Positions 52,115 to 62,924 of a stretch of 64,000 bases of DNA are shown one piece after another. The DNA is from Xylophilus sp. GW821-FHT01B05. GTDB lineage: Bacteria; Pseudomonadota; Gammaproteobacteria; Burkholderiales; Burkholderiaceae_C. The DNA lies in the NCBI GenBank assembly GCA_038961845.1, contig CP152408.1:1240001-1304000 (forward strand), given 5' to 3'. Under the pieces are notes generated by a model. That model saw only the letters and a program-made list of their open reading frames with translations, ran no database searches and was not told the origin of the DNA. The stretch's first letter is position 1, and the number at the start of each line of letters is the position of its first letter. A program made the translations under genes and the position numbers.

Positions 52115-52927
52115 TCAGGCGTCGCCCGGGGGCGCGAAGCGGGGCGGCCGCCCTTCCTGGAAGGCGGCCAGGCCTTCATGGCCGTCGGCGCCGGCGAAGC
52201 CCATCATCTCCAGCACCAGCGAATGCTCGAAGGCCGGCCACGCGGCGCGCAGCCAGTGGTTGAGGCTGCGCTTGGTCCAGGCCAGCGCGGTCGGGCTGCC
52301 CGCGGCCAGTTGGGTCGCCACGCCATAGGCGGTCTGTTGCAGGTCGGCGGCATCGACGCAGAGGCTCACCAGCCCGATGCGCTCGGCCTCTTCGCCGCTC
52401 AGCGGGGTGCAGGTCAGCAGGTAGTACTTGGCCTTGGCCATGCCGCACAGCAGGGGCCAGACCACGGCCGCGTGGTCGCCTGCGGCAACGCCGATCTTGG
52501 TATGGCCGTCGATGATCCTGGCCTGCCTGGCGGCTACCGACACATCAGCCAGCAGCGCCACCGCCGCGCCCGCCCCGACGGCGGCGCCGTGGATGGCCGA
52601 AACGATGGGCCGGTCGCAGTCCAGCATGCCCTGCACGATGGCGCGGGCCTCGCGCAGCACGCGCAGGCGCGCGGTTTCGCTGTGCAGCATCTCTTCGACC
52701 AGGCTGGTGTGGCCGCCGGCGCAAAAGCCCTTGCCTTCGCTGCGCACCAGGATGCTGCGCACACCGGCTTGCGCCGCCAGGCGCGGCCACAGGCCGGCCA
52801 GTGCGGCGTGGCCCGTGGCGCCGGTGGTGGGCATGGCGCCGGGGGCGCCCAGCACTACCTGGGCGATGCCGTCCTCGCCCAGTTCCACGCGGAAATCATC
52901 GGTGTCGACCGGTAGCGTGCGGCTCAT
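52115..52927 (-). CDS. Enoyl-CoA hydratase/isomerase family protein of the box cluster
   Basis: The 270-residue crotonase-fold protein has the CoA-binding oxyanion stretches [12 protein letters not shown] and [21 protein letters not shown]. The catalytic Glu positions of hydratases are not clearly both present: the loop around residue 130 reads [11 protein letters not shown], as in isomerase-like members. It overlaps the boxA stop by four bases and so is translated with it. It could hydrate or isomerise the C6 dehydroadipyl-CoA intermediate after ring opening. The exact reaction is not decided by sequence. Confidence 0.85.
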   Translation of the reverse strand: MSRTLPVDTDDFRVELGEDGIAQVVLGAPGAMPTTGATGHAALAGLWPRLAAQAGVRSILVRSEGKGFCAGGHTSLVEEMLHSETARLRVLREARAIVQGMLDCDRPIVSAIHGAAVGAGAAVALLADVSVAARQARIIDGHTKIGVAAGDHAAVVWPLLCGMAKAKYYLLTCTPLSGEEAERIGLVSLCVDAADLQQTAYGVATQLAAGSPTALAWTKRSLNHWLRAAWPAFEHSLVLEMMGFAGADGHEGLAAFQEGRPPRFAPPGDA

Positions 52928-54189
52928 CAATAGGTCTCCAGGTGCAAGCGCCCCTCGCGCTTGAGCGTGGCGCCCAGTGTCTCCCAGGGCAGGCCCGCGC
53001 CTTCTGCCACGTCGCGCAGCGCCAGCACCACGCCTTCTTCCATGCTCTTCAAGCCGCAGACGTAGATGTGCGTGCTGCCGTCCCGCAGCAGCTCGGCCAG
53101 GTCGGCGGCGCGCTCGTGCAGCAGGTCTTGCACATAGCGCTTGGGCGCGCCGGGCGTGCGTGAGTAGGCCAGGTGGATATCGATGAAATCCTTCGGCAGG
53201 CTTTGCAGCGGGCCGAAGTAGGGCAGCTCTTGCTGGCTGCGGGCGCCGAAGAACAGCATCAGCTTGCCGCCCTCGAACTTGCCGGAGGCGCGCAGGCGGC
53301 GCCGCCACTCGGTCATGGCGCGCATGGGGGCGCTGCCGGTGCCGGTGCAGACCATGACGATGTTGGAGCGCGGGTGGTTGGGCATCAGGAAGGAATGGCC
53401 AAAGGGCCCGATCACCCGCACCGTGTCGCCCACCTTGGCGTCGCACAGGTAGTTGGAGGCAATGCCGCGCACGGCGTTGCCCTGGTGGTCTTGCGTGACG
53501 CGCTTCACCGTGAGCGCCAGGTTGTTGTAGCCGGGCCGCTCGCCGTTGCGCGAGCTGGCGATGGAGTACTGGCGCGCGACGTGCGGCTTGCCCAGCGCGT
53601 CGCTGCCGGGCGGGATGACGCCTATCGACTGGCCCTCCAGCACGGGAAACGGCATGCTGCCGAAGTCCAGCACGATGTGGTGCGTTTCGCTCTCAAAGCC
53701 GGCCTCGGTGCAGTTGTAGTTGCCAACCACGGTAGCGGTGACTGCGTTCTTCGGGCCATACAGGTTGGTGAAGGCGCGCGCGGCCGACCAGGGCGGCACG
53801 GTTGCGCCCCAGTCGCTGGAGCGGAACACGGCCTCGGCCGGCGCGGCGGCTGGCACTGGCGGCGTGATGGTGGCGGGCGCTGCAAGACTGGGCGTGGCGA
53901 CCAGTTGTTCTTCGGGCAGAGGCGCCGGCAGCACTTCCCAGCTCAGCTGTTCCTCGATGCTGTATGCCTTGGTGACCAGCACCTTGCGCCAGTTGTCGAT
54001 AGAGCCGGTGGGGCAGGGCGAGATGCAGGCCATGCAGCCATTGCAGACATCGGCCCGCACCACGTAGTTGTTGTCATCGTGGGTGATCGCATTCACCGGG
54101 CAGATGGCTTCGCAGGTGTTGCAGCGAATGCAGATCTCGGGATCGATCAGGTGCTGGTTGATCACCCCGGCTTCAACGGCCATGTCCAT
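52927..54189 (-). CDS. boxA: Benzoyl-CoA 2,3-epoxidase subunit A (reductase)
   Basis: BoxA is the flavin/iron-sulfur reductase that passes electrons from NADPH to the BoxB oxygenase. The 420-residue protein has two 4Fe-4S ferredoxin motifs (Cys20, 23, 26, 30 and Cys49, 52, 55, 59) joined to a ferredoxin-NADP reductase module with [26 protein letters not shown] (FAD site) and [18 protein letters not shown] (NADPH site). The ATG at 54189 has AGGAGAG seven bases before it; the frame to 54306 is only leader. It follows boxB after a 129-base gap holding two strong GC hairpins and overlaps the hydratase gene. Confidence 0.95.
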   Translation of the reverse strand: MDMAVEAGVINQHLIDPEICIRCNTCEAICPVNAITHDDNNYVVRADVCNGCMACISPCPTGSIDNWRKVLVTKAYSIEEQLSWEVLPAPLPEEQLVATPSLAAPATITPPVPAAAPAEAVFRSSDWGATVPPWSAARAFTNLYGPKNAVTATVVGNYNCTEAGFESETHHIVLDFGSMPFPVLEGQSIGVIPPGSDALGKPHVARQYSIASSRNGERPGYNNLALTVKRVTQDHQGNAVRGIASNYLCDAKVGDTVRVIGPFGHSFLMPNHPRSNIVMVCTGTGSAPMRAMTEWRRRLRASGKFEGGKLMLFFGARSQQELPYFGPLQSLPKDFIDIHLAYSRTPGAPKRYVQDLLHERAADLAELLRDGSTHIYVCGLKSMEEGVVLALRDVAEGAGLPWETLGATLKREGRLHLETY

Positions 54190-54207
54190 GTTGTTCTCTC
54201 CTGAAAG

Positions 54208-54300
54208 CCCGCCCCCTTTGGGGCGGGTTGGGTGGGGCTCGCGGCGCTTGTCGTGGTCACGCTGCTGCCCCCATCCCAGCCTTCCCCCAGCGGGGGAAGG
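54208..54300. repeat. Two GC-rich hairpins in the boxB-boxA gap
   Basis: CCCGCCCC-cttt-GGGGCGGG (54208-54227) and CCTTCCCCC-agc-GGGGGAAGG (54280-54300) are near-perfect stems in a 129-base gap. They would be in the boxB-boxA mRNA, where they could stabilise or pause the message, or be REP-type elements. Confidence 0.6.
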
Positions 54301-54318
54301 AGCCAAACCAAATACCGA

Positions 54319-55758
<1,440 letters not shown>

Positions 55759-55781
55759 GGCGGTCTCCTTCGGTGTTGGGG

Positions 55782-57476
55782 TTAAACGCGGGTCAGGTCG
55801 AACTGGGCCTTGTGGCCCTTGCCGTAGACCTTGAGCGCGCCGTGTTCGCCCACGGCGTTGGGGCGGTTGAAGATCCAGTTCTGCCAGGCGGTGAGCCGGC
55901 CGAAGATGCGCGTGGCCATGTTCTCCTTGCCGGCAAAGCGCAGGTTGGCTTCCAGGCCGGTCAGCGCGTCGGGCGACATGGCGGCGCGTTCTTCGATGGC
56001 GATGCGGATCTCGTCGGCCCAGTCGATATCGTCTGGCGCGGCCGTGACCAGGCCCAGCGCCACGGCCTCGTCGCCCAGCAGGGCGCGGCCGATGGCGGCG
56101 CGCGCGGCGTCCAGCGGCGCGCTTTCTTCGTAGAAGCGGCGCGCCAGGCGCGACTGGTCGGTCACCAGCGGCAGCGGGCCAAAGTTGAACTCGTCCAGCG
56201 TGATCGCTGGTGCGCGCTCGGGCGCATCGGGCAGCGCCAGGATGTAGGCGCGGTCGGCGGCAAAGGCCAGCTCGGCCAGCAGGCCGGCAAAGCACGAGCC
56301 TTCTTCGATCAGCGCAAACAGGCTGCGCGAAGACACATCCAGCCGCGCAAAAGTGCGGCGCAGCAGGCCAATGGTGGTGCGCACCAGCCAGTGCTCGCGC
56401 TGCTGCAGCAGCACCTGGTCTTGCGCCAGCACGGCGGCGGCGCTGCCCTGGGTCTTGAGCAGCCAGGTGCCGATGTCCAGCTCGTTGGTGCGCAGGTGCA
56501 GGATGGCGTCGTCCAACTGGCGCGCCATGGCCAGCGGCCACCAGTCGGCGCCCGCAGCCTCAATGCCGGCGATGTCGGTAGGGCCGGCATCGATGGGGGC
56601 ATGCACCGTCAGCGTGGCGGTGCGCTTGGCGCGGTCGATCTCCACGCCGACATGGGCGTAGCGCAGGCTGTCGGCCGTATCGGTGCGCGCTATGCGGGGT
56701 AGGGTGATGCCTTTGGCGGCGGCGGGCCGGTCGCTCTTGGCAGCCAGGGCGGCAGTGTGTTGCTGCACGGTCTCGGCAAACCTGGCCGGCTTGGCGATGG
56801 CATCGACCAGGCGCCAGTCCACCGCGCGCTGGCCGCGCACGCCTTCCACGCTGGTGCAGAAGATGTCGGCCAGGTCGTGGCGCACGTGGCGCTTGTCGGT
56901 GACGCGGGTCAGGCCGCCGGTACCGGGCAGCACGCCCAGCAGCGGCACCTCGGGCAGGCTGACCGCGCTGGAGCGGTCGTCCACCAGCACGATGTCGTCG
57001 CAGGCCAGTGCCAGCTCGTAGCCGCCGCCGGCGCAGGCACCGTTCACGGCGGCGAGAAACTTCAGCCCGTCGTGGCGGCTGGAGTCTTCCAGGCCGTTGC
57101 GGGTTTCGTTGGTGAACTTGCAGAAGTTCACCTTCCAGGCGTGGGTAGAGAGGCCCAGCATGAAGATGTTGGCGCCCGAGCAGAAGATGCGCTCTTTGCC
57201 GCTGGTGACCACCACCGTCTTCACCTGCGGGTGCTCGAAGCGGATGCGGTTGACCGCGTCGTGCAGCTCGATGTCCACGCCCAGGTCGTAGGAATTGAGC
57301 TTGAGCTTGTAGCCGGGCTTGAGGCCGCCGTCCTCGGCAATGTCCATGGTCAGCGTGGCCGTTGCGCCCTCTACGCTGAGCTTCCAGTGCCGGTACTGGC
57401 CGGGCTCGGTGCGGTAGTCGATGCGCACGGCTGCGTCGGGCGCGGCCAGGTGGGCGGGAGAGGTCGGTGCATTCAT
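55782..57476 (-). CDS. boxC: 2,3-epoxybenzoyl-CoA dihydrolase
   Basis: BoxC, a crotonase-fold enzyme, opens and cleaves the epoxidised ring with loss of formate to give 3,4-dehydroadipyl-CoA semialdehyde. The 564-residue protein is a double-length crotonase, with an N-terminal crotonase unit (VNGACAGGGYELALACDDIVLVDDRS and LPEVPLLGVLPGTGGLTRV) and a second crotonase-like half. This is the length expected for BoxC. The ATG at 57476 has an AGGAG-like site upstream. It begins the boxCBA operon, which lies 400 bases downstream of boxR. Confidence 0.96.
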   Translation of the reverse strand: MNAPTSPAHLAAPDAAVRIDYRTEPGQYRHWKLSVEGATATLTMDIAEDGGLKPGYKLKLNSYDLGVDIELHDAVNRIRFEHPQVKTVVVTSGKERIFCSGANIFMLGLSTHAWKVNFCKFTNETRNGLEDSSRHDGLKFLAAVNGACAGGGYELALACDDIVLVDDRSSAVSLPEVPLLGVLPGTGGLTRVTDKRHVRHDLADIFCTSVEGVRGQRAVDWRLVDAIAKPARFAETVQQHTAALAAKSDRPAAAKGITLPRIARTDTADSLRYAHVGVEIDRAKRTATLTVHAPIDAGPTDIAGIEAAGADWWPLAMARQLDDAILHLRTNELDIGTWLLKTQGSAAAVLAQDQVLLQQREHWLVRTTIGLLRRTFARLDVSSRSLFALIEEGSCFAGLLAELAFAADRAYILALPDAPERAPAITLDEFNFGPLPLVTDQSRLARRFYEESAPLDAARAAIGRALLGDEAVALGLVTAAPDDIDWADEIRIAIEERAAMSPDALTGLEANLRFAGKENMATRIFGRLTAWQNWIFNRPNAVGEHGALKVYGKGHKAQFDLTRV

Positions 57477-57634
57477 GGCGGGGCTCCTGGCGGCGTTATG
57501 CAAATTACTTCACGTCAACTTCTGTGTGTGAAATATAGTGCACGAATACGGTCAAGGTCCTGGGGAAAACCCTGGATGGGCCGTAAAGGAGTGCAAGCGC
57601 GCACGGCTGCGCCGCCTGGCGGCAGGCGGCGGCT

Positions 57635-57685
57635 GCTATTGATATGAGAGCTATGAGCCCAGGCTGTGACTGGGCTAGAGGCCTG
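57635..57685 (+). repeat. Dispersed repeat with CCCAGGC hairpin, copy 3
   Basis: GCTATTGATATGAGAGCTAT, then GAGCCCAGGCTGTGACTGGGCT, then AGAGGCCTGA, match copies at 5801-5860 and 34464-34520. Unlike those, this copy is in the leader of an operon and not between convergent genes. Confidence 0.7.
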
Positions 57686-57780
57686 AATAAGAACGATAAA
57701 GTCAGTTATTCATCGCGCCGTGCGTCATTTGCAGCACGTCACCGCAAAGCCCCTGGAGGCCGCGGAGCAGGCCATGCCGG

Positions 57781-57870
57781 AACATCCGCGGAACTGGCTT
57801 TGCCAGGCCGCAGGATGTGTCCCCTGCAAGGGGGTTGGCGAAGACACGAAGTGCGGAGCCTGGGGGTGTC
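57781..57870 (-). repeat. Dispersed intergenic repeat, copy B
   Basis: The reverse complement reads ACACCCCCAGGCTCCG...GTCTTCGCCAACCCCCTTGC...CATCCTGCGGCCTGGCAAAGCC, the same order of blocks as 2867-2958. It lies directly after the boxR stop. Confidence 0.6.
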
Positions 57871-57876
57871 GCCAAT

Positions 57877-58788
57877 TTATGCCGCCCAGTCCGGCAAGCC
57901 GGCTGCATTGCGCACCGTGCTGCGCAGGCCGGCAAAAGCCTCTTCCAGCGAATGCCCGCTGGTGTGGTACTGCAAGTCGGCCTTGCTGTAGAAGGCGGCG
58001 CGGCCGGCCAGGATGCGCTTCAGGTCGTCCATGGCCTCTTTGCTGCCGGACATGGGGCGGAAGTCGCCCTGCGCCACCACGCGCTTCATGTGGTCCTCGG
58101 GCTCGGCCTGCAGCCACACGGTGTAGCAGTGCGACAGCAGCAGGTTGAAGGTGGCGGCATCCGACACCAGCCCGCCCGGTGTGGCAATCACCACCTCGGG
58201 GTAGATCTGTATGGTTTCTTCTAGCGCGCGGCGCTCGTAGCGGCGGTAGGCGTTGGTGCCGTAGAGCGAGTGGATCTCGACGATGCTGCAGCCGGCCACC
58301 TTCTCGATCTCGCGGCTCAGCTCGATGAAGGGGTAGCCCAGGTCCTCGGCCAGCATGCGGCCCAGCGTGGACTTGCCTGCGCCGCGCAGGCCCACCAGCG
58401 AGATGCGCGACAGCCGTGCCCGGCTGTCGCCGCCCGAGCCAAACAGCTCGGCCAGGCGTAGTCGTGCGCGGTGCAGGTCGGCATCGCTGCGGCCGTCCAG
58501 CAGCTCGCGGATCAGCAGCCATTCGGGCGAGCTGGTGGTGGCGTCGCCCAGGATCTCGGCCAGCGAGCACTGCAGTGCCTGCGCCACCTGCTGCAGCACC
58601 AGGATCGAGGCATTGCCGGTGCCCAGCTCCAGGTTGGCAAAGTGCCGCTCCGATATGCCGGCGGCCTGCGCCATGGCCTTGCGTGTAAGGCCGCGCCGCG
58701 CCCGCAGATTGCGGATGCGGTCGCCCAGCGCCACCAGAAAAGGCAGCTTGCCCGTGTCCTCGGCCGGCAGCTCTGCGGGCTCAGCCAT
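57877..58788 (-). CDS. boxR: BoxR/BzdR-family regulator (XRE domain plus shikimate kinase-like domain)
   Basis: The 303-residue protein has an XRE-type HTH (about residues 22-80, LGDRIRNLRARRGLTRKAMAQAAGISERHFANLE). The remaining two thirds resemble shikimate kinase, with Walker A GLRGAGKST at about residues 133-141. This unusual fusion is characteristic of BzdR/BoxR, repressors of benzoate genes that release DNA on binding benzoyl-CoA. GGAGG stands five bases before the ATG at 58788, so I reject the longer frame. It precedes boxCBA on the same strand and is divergent from the DUF4863-boxD-ligase operon. Confidence 0.94.
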   Translation of the reverse strand: MAEPAELPAEDTGKLPFLVALGDRIRNLRARRGLTRKAMAQAAGISERHFANLELGTGNASILVLQQVAQALQCSLAEILGDATTSSPEWLLIRELLDGRSDADLHRARLRLAELFGSGGDSRARLSRISLVGLRGAGKSTLGRMLAEDLGYPFIELSREIEKVAGCSIVEIHSLYGTNAYRRYERRALEETIQIYPEVVIATPGGLVSDAATFNLLLSHCYTVWLQAEPEDHMKRVVAQGDFRPMSGSKEAMDDLKRILAGRAAFYSKADLQYHTSGHSLEEAFAGLRSTVRNAAGLPDWAA

Positions 58789-58848
58789 GGCGGCCTCCCC
58801 GTGCCTGCGGGCGATCCCCGTATTTACCCCAGCCATGCAGTATTTTTC

Positions 58849-58904
58849 TTGACACTGGAAAGTCCCGCGCCGTATCGTCCGGCCGTACATGCAAAATAAT
58901 GCAT
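58849..58904 (+). promoter_or_regulatory. Promoter and dyad operator of the divergent box genes
   Basis: A -35-like TTGACA (58849-58854) and TATCGT (58873-58878) are 18 bp apart on the plus strand. ATGCA-AAATAA-TGCAT (58889-58904), a TGCA-N6-TGCA dyad, lies just past the expected start point, where a repressor would block transcription. TGCA-based sites are what I recall for BzdR/BoxR operators. Confidence 0.5.
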
Positions 58905-58959
58905 GAAAATTTTAACAGGTGCCCCCGACAGCACCGCCCCCACGATGAAGGCGGACACG

Positions 58960-59430
58960 ATGCGAGCGCAATTTGATTCATGCGTCCGGACGATAACCCA
59001 GGCCGTCGCCGGCAAACCGCTGGACGGCGCGCTGCAGGATTGGTTGCAGGCCAGCCACGGCCCGTCTTCCGACTGGTTCCGCAGCATGCAGGCGGCCTGC
59101 GAGGCCGGCGCACGCGAAGGCTGGCTGTGCCAGCGCGAGGGCGGCGGCATCCGCTACGGCCGGGTGGTCAAGCCCTCGGCGGAGTCAGCGCAGTTCTCTG
59201 TCGACGTTGTGGACATGGCCGACATCGCCGGCCCGCACCACCGGCATCCGAATGGCGAGATCGACCTGGTCATGCCGCTCACGCCCGATGCGCGCTTTGA
59301 CGGCACGCCCGCCGGCTGGAAGGTCTACCCGCCCGGCAGCGCGCACTACCCCACGGTGACGGCTGGCCGCGCGCTGGTGCTGTACCTGCTGCCCGAAGGC
59401 GCCATCGAATTCACGAAGGCCACCGCATGA
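58960..59430 (+). CDS. DUF4863 family protein of the box cluster
   Basis: The protein of about 156 residues is cytoplasmic-looking, with landmarks VDVVDMADIAGPHHRHPNGEIDLVMPL and GWKVYPPGSAHYPTV, a beta-rich cupin-like pattern with clustered His residues (HHRH...E...H). It commonly accompanies box clusters; no reaction is established to my knowledge. I choose ATG 58960 because MRAQFDSCVRTITQAVAGKPLD gives the usual family N-terminus. ATGs at 58903 and 58945 are in frame, but the first lies in the operator. It overlaps boxD by four bases. Confidence 0.85.
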   Translation: MRAQFDSCVRTITQAVAGKPLDGALQDWLQASHGPSSDWFRSMQAACEAGAREGWLCQREGGGIRYGRVVKPSAESAQFSVDVVDMADIAGPHHRHPNGEIDLVMPLTPDARFDGTPAGWKVYPPGSAHYPTVTAGRALVLYLLPEGAIEFTKATA

Positions 59431-61001
59431 CGACCGAAACCTTCGCGCTGCTCCCCAACTACCTGGCCGGCCGCTGGCAAAGCGGGCAGGGCGCGGGCGC
59501 CGTGCTGCATGACCCGGTGCTGGGCACGGCGCTGGCGCGGGTCTCGCGCGAGGGCCTGGACATCGCTGACGGCTTTGCCTTTGCCCGCAACAGCGGCGGC
59601 GCTGCGCTGCGCGCACTCAACTACCGCGAGCGCGCCGCGCTGCTGACTGCCATCGTGCAGGTGCTGCAGGCCAACCGCGACGCCTACTACGACATCGCCA
59701 CCGCCAACAGCGGCACCACGCGCAAGGACTCGGGCGTGGATATCGACGGCGCCATCTTCACGCTCGGCCAGTACGCGCGCTGGGGCACGGCCTTGGGCGA
59801 TGCGCGGCACCTGGTGGATGGCGAGGTGGCCAAGCTCGGCAAGCCGGACGAAGCCGGCGTGTTCTTCGGCAGCCGCCATGTGCAGGTGCCCACGCGCGGC
59901 CTGGCGCTGTTTATCAACGCCTTCAACTTCCCGGCCTGGGGCCTGTGGGAGAAGGCCGCGCCGGCATTGCTGTCGGGCGTGCCGGTGGTGGTGAAACCCG
60001 CCACGGCCACCGCCTGGCTCACCCAGCGCATGGTGGAAGACGTGGTGAATGCGGGCGTGCTGCCACCCGGCGCGCTGTCCGTCATCTGCGGCAGCTCGCA
60101 GGGCCTGCTGGATGCGTTGCAGCCTTTCGATGTGCTGTCCTTCACCGGCTCGGCCGAGACCGCTGGCGCCATCCGCGCGCACCCGGCCGTGGCGCAGCGC
60201 TCGGTGCGGGTCAATATCGAGGCCGACAGCCTCAACTCTGCCTTGCTGCTGCCCGGCGCCGCGCCCGGCACACCGGCCTTCGACCTGCTGGTGGCCGAGG
60301 TAGTGCGCGAGATGACGGTCAAGGCCGGCCAGAAGTGCACCGCCATCCGCCGCGTCTTTGTGCCAGAGGCGCACTACGACGCCGCCGCCGCCGCCATCGC
60401 CGCCAAGCTGGCCCGGATCACGGTAGGCAACCCGCGCAACGAGAGCGTGCGCATGGGCGCCTTGGTCAGCCGCGAGCAACTGGCCAACGTGCGCGCCGGC
60501 ATTGCGCAGCTGCGCACCCAGGCCGATCTGCTGCACGACGGCAGCGCGCAAGCGCTGGTCGATGCCGACCCGGCCATTGCCGCCTGCATCGGCCCGGTGC
60601 TGCTGGGCAGCCGCACGCCGGATGCCGCCGACCAGGTGCATGCGGTGGAAGTCTTTGGCCCGGTCGCCACGTTGCTGCCCTATCGCGATGTGGAGCATGC
60701 CTATGCACTGGCACGGCGCGGCGAAGGCTCGCTGGTGGCCTCGCTCTATGGCGACGATGCGCGCGCCCTGGCCGATGCCGCGCTGGCGCTGGCCGACAGC
60801 CATGGCCGCATCCACGCGGTGTCACCGCAGGTGGCGGCCCTGCACAGCGGCCACGGCAACGTCATGCCGCAGTCCCTGCACGGCGGGCCCGGCCGCGCCG
60901 GCGGCGGCGAAGAGCTGGGCGGCCTGCGGGCCTTGAACTTCTACCACCGGCGCGCTGCAGTCCAGGCGGCGGGCGCCGTGCTTGAGCAGATCGCCGGCTA
61001 G
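59427..61001 (+). CDS. boxD: 3,4-dehydroadipyl-CoA semialdehyde dehydrogenase
   Basis: BoxD oxidises the BoxC product to 3,4-dehydroadipyl-CoA with NADP. The 524-residue aldehyde dehydrogenase has an [36 protein letters not shown] cofactor region, [18 protein letters not shown] with the general base Glu, and [18 protein letters not shown] with the catalytic Cys. This is the PaaZ-like branch and not the usual ALDH. It is translationally coupled to DUF4863 and lies 60 bases before the ligase gene. Confidence 0.93.
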   Translation: MTTETFALLPNYLAGRWQSGQGAGAVLHDPVLGTALARVSREGLDIADGFAFARNSGGAALRALNYRERAALLTAIVQVLQANRDAYYDIATANSGTTRKDSGVDIDGAIFTLGQYARWGTALGDARHLVDGEVAKLGKPDEAGVFFGSRHVQVPTRGLALFINAFNFPAWGLWEKAAPALLSGVPVVVKPATATAWLTQRMVEDVVNAGVLPPGALSVICGSSQGLLDALQPFDVLSFTGSAETAGAIRAHPAVAQRSVRVNIEADSLNSALLLPGAAPGTPAFDLLVAEVVREMTVKAGQKCTAIRRVFVPEAHYDAAAAAIAAKLARITVGNPRNESVRMGALVSREQLANVRAGIAQLRTQADLLHDGSAQALVDADPAIAACIGPVLLGSRTPDAADQVHAVEVFGPVATLLPYRDVEHAYALARRGEGSLVASLYGDDARALADAALALADSHGRIHAVSPQVAALHSGHGNVMPQSLHGGPGRAGGGEELGGLRALNFYHRRAAVQAAGAVLEQIAG

Positions 61002-61061
61002 CACCGGCACCGTTCACCGTGACGGCCCATGAAGAGGCCACTGGCAACAACAGGAGACACG

Positions 61062-62915
61062 ATGAAGCGAGACGAGATTCCCTCCGCTGCCGCCGTGGCG
61101 CTGCCCTTCGCCCGGGCCGGCGAGACCGCGCCGCTGGCACTGCCACGCGTGTTGCGCGAAGACCTGCCCGATGGCAGCTTTGTGCTGCGCCACCCTGATC
61201 CGCTGCAGCCGCATGCGCGCTGCGTGGGCGACTGGCTGGAGCACTGGGCAGCCGCCACGCCGGATGCCATCTTTTTGGCCGAGCGCACGCCTGAGGGCTG
61301 GCGCAGCCTGGACTACCGCAGCGTGCGCCATCAAGTTGGCCGCATTGCCCAGGGCCTGCTAGACCTGAACCTGCCCGCAGGCCGGCCGGTGGTGGTGCTG
61401 AGCGATAACGCCATTGACCATGCGCTGCTGCTGCTGGCCGCTCTGCACATTGGCCGGCCGGTGTGCAGCGTATCCAGCGCCTACTGCCGGCTGGCGCGCG
61501 ACCATGTGCGCATTCGCGGCATCCTCGACGCACTGCAGCCCGCACTGATCTATGCCAGTGAGCCGGCGCTGTACGGGCCGGCGATTGCGGCCTGGGGCGG
61601 CGATGCGGTGACGGTGTTCAGCCGCGACGCTGCAGCCCATGCCGACGCGCTGCCATTCGATGCCCTCAGCGCGCAGGACGAGACGCCAGCCGTGCAGCAG
61701 GCCTTTGCCGCCATCGGCCCGGACGACAGCGCCAAGTATTTGCTCACCAGCGGCTCTACCGGTACGCCCAAGGTGGTGGTCAACACGCACCGCATGCTCT
61801 GTGCCAACCAGCAGCAGATGCGGCAGGCCTGGCCCTTTTTGGAGCGGCACCCGCTGCGCCTGCTCGACTGGCTGCCCTGGAGCCACACCTTTGGCGCCAA
61901 CCACAACTTCCACCTGGTGCTGGCCAATGGCGGCAGCCTGTGGATAGACGACGGCCGGCCCGCGCCGGGCCTGGTCGAGCGCACCGTGGCCAATCTGCGC
62001 GAGGTCAAGCCCAACTTCTTCTTCAACGTGCCGCGCGGCTTCGAGATGCTGCTGCCGCAGCTGGAACAAGACGCCGCCCTGGCGCAGGATTTCTTTGGCC
62101 ATGTCGAAGGCATCTTCTACGCCGCAGCGGCCCTGCCGCAGGCGCTGTGGGACCGGCTCGACGTGCTGGCGCGCCGCGTGCGCGGCCAGTCGCTGTGGCT
62201 CACCTCTTCATGGGGCGCGACCGAGACCGCGCCTGCGCTTACCACCGTGCACTGGCCGATCGAGCGCGCTGGCTGCATAGGCCTGCCACTGCCCGGTGTG
62301 GAGATCAAGTTCGTGCCCGGCACAGAAGCCGGCGCCAAGCTGGAGATGCGGGTGCGCGGCCCCTCGGTGTTCCGCGAGTACCGCCATGCGCCCGAGGCCA
62401 CGGCGGCCGCATTCGACGAACAAGGCTTCTACCGCATAGGCGATGCCGGCCGGCTGGTCGACCCGGCGCGGCCCGAGGCCGGCATTGCCTTCGATGGCCG
62501 CGTGGCCGAGGACTTCAAGCTGCTGTCGGGCACCTGGGTGTCGGTGGGCATGCTGCGGGTGCGCGCGGTCTCGGCGCTGGCGCCTTATGCGTCTGATGTG
62601 GTGGTGACCGGCCACGACCGCAGCGAGCTGGGCCTGCTGGTCTTCCCCACGCCCGCGCTGGCCGCGCTGCCGGCCGAGGCGCGCGCGCCGGCCCTGCGTG
62701 CGGCACTGGCGGCGCTGCAGGGGGAGGGCGGCGGCTCTTCGCAAACGCCTACGCGCCTGCTGGTGCTGGGCAGCCCGCCAGACCCGGACCACGGCGAGAT
62801 CACCGACAAGGGCTACCTCAACCAGCGCGCGGTGCTGAGCCGGCGCGCGGACGAGGTAGCCGCCCTGTACGCCGATGCCGCGCCAGACCTTGCCCCGCGC
62901 GTGGTGCGCCTCTGA
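61062..62915 (+). CDS. Feruloyl-CoA synthase-like acyl-CoA ligase
   Basis: The 617-residue AMP-binding enzyme has motif A5-like YLLTSGSTGTPKVVVNTH, and motifs SSWGATETAP and GIAFDGRVAEDFKL near the C-terminal hinge. The N-terminus (SFVLRHPDPLQPHARCVGDWLEHWAAATPDAIFLAER) matches the feruloyl-CoA synthase group, which activates hydroxycinnamates or related aromatic acids with ATP and CoA. AGGAG stands five bases before the ATG at 61062. Its presence between boxD and a benzoate-CoA ligase gives the cluster two ligases. The true substrate is uncertain. Confidence 0.85.
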   Translation: MKRDEIPSAAAVALPFARAGETAPLALPRVLREDLPDGSFVLRHPDPLQPHARCVGDWLEHWAAATPDAIFLAERTPEGWRSLDYRSVRHQVGRIAQGLLDLNLPAGRPVVVLSDNAIDHALLLLAALHIGRPVCSVSSAYCRLARDHVRIRGILDALQPALIYASEPALYGPAIAAWGGDAVTVFSRDAAAHADALPFDALSAQDETPAVQQAFAAIGPDDSAKYLLTSGSTGTPKVVVNTHRMLCANQQQMRQAWPFLERHPLRLLDWLPWSHTFGANHNFHLVLANGGSLWIDDGRPAPGLVERTVANLREVKPNFFFNVPRGFEMLLPQLEQDAALAQDFFGHVEGIFYAAAALPQALWDRLDVLARRVRGQSLWLTSSWGATETAPALTTVHWPIERAGCIGLPLPGVEIKFVPGTEAGAKLEMRVRGPSVFREYRHAPEATAAAFDEQGFYRIGDAGRLVDPARPEAGIAFDGRVAEDFKLLSGTWVSVGMLRVRAVSALAPYASDVVVTGHDRSELGLLVFPTPALAALPAEARAPALRAALAALQGEGGGSSQTPTRLLVLGSPPDPDHGEITDKGYLNQRAVLSRRADEVAALYADAAPDLAPRVVRL

Positions 62916-62924
62916 AGGAATCCC

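Larger units (their letters stand above)
57477..57876. promoter_or_regulatory. boxC leader: promoter region with two dispersed repeats
   Basis: This 400-base gap between boxR and boxC (same strand) has no gene. On the minus strand it contains a TTGACC box (57550-57555) and TGCA words (GTGCAC, TTTGCAT) near the boxC start, which may be BoxR contacts. The rest carries the short repeat at 57635-57685 and the longer repeat at 57781-57870. Confidence 0.4.
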
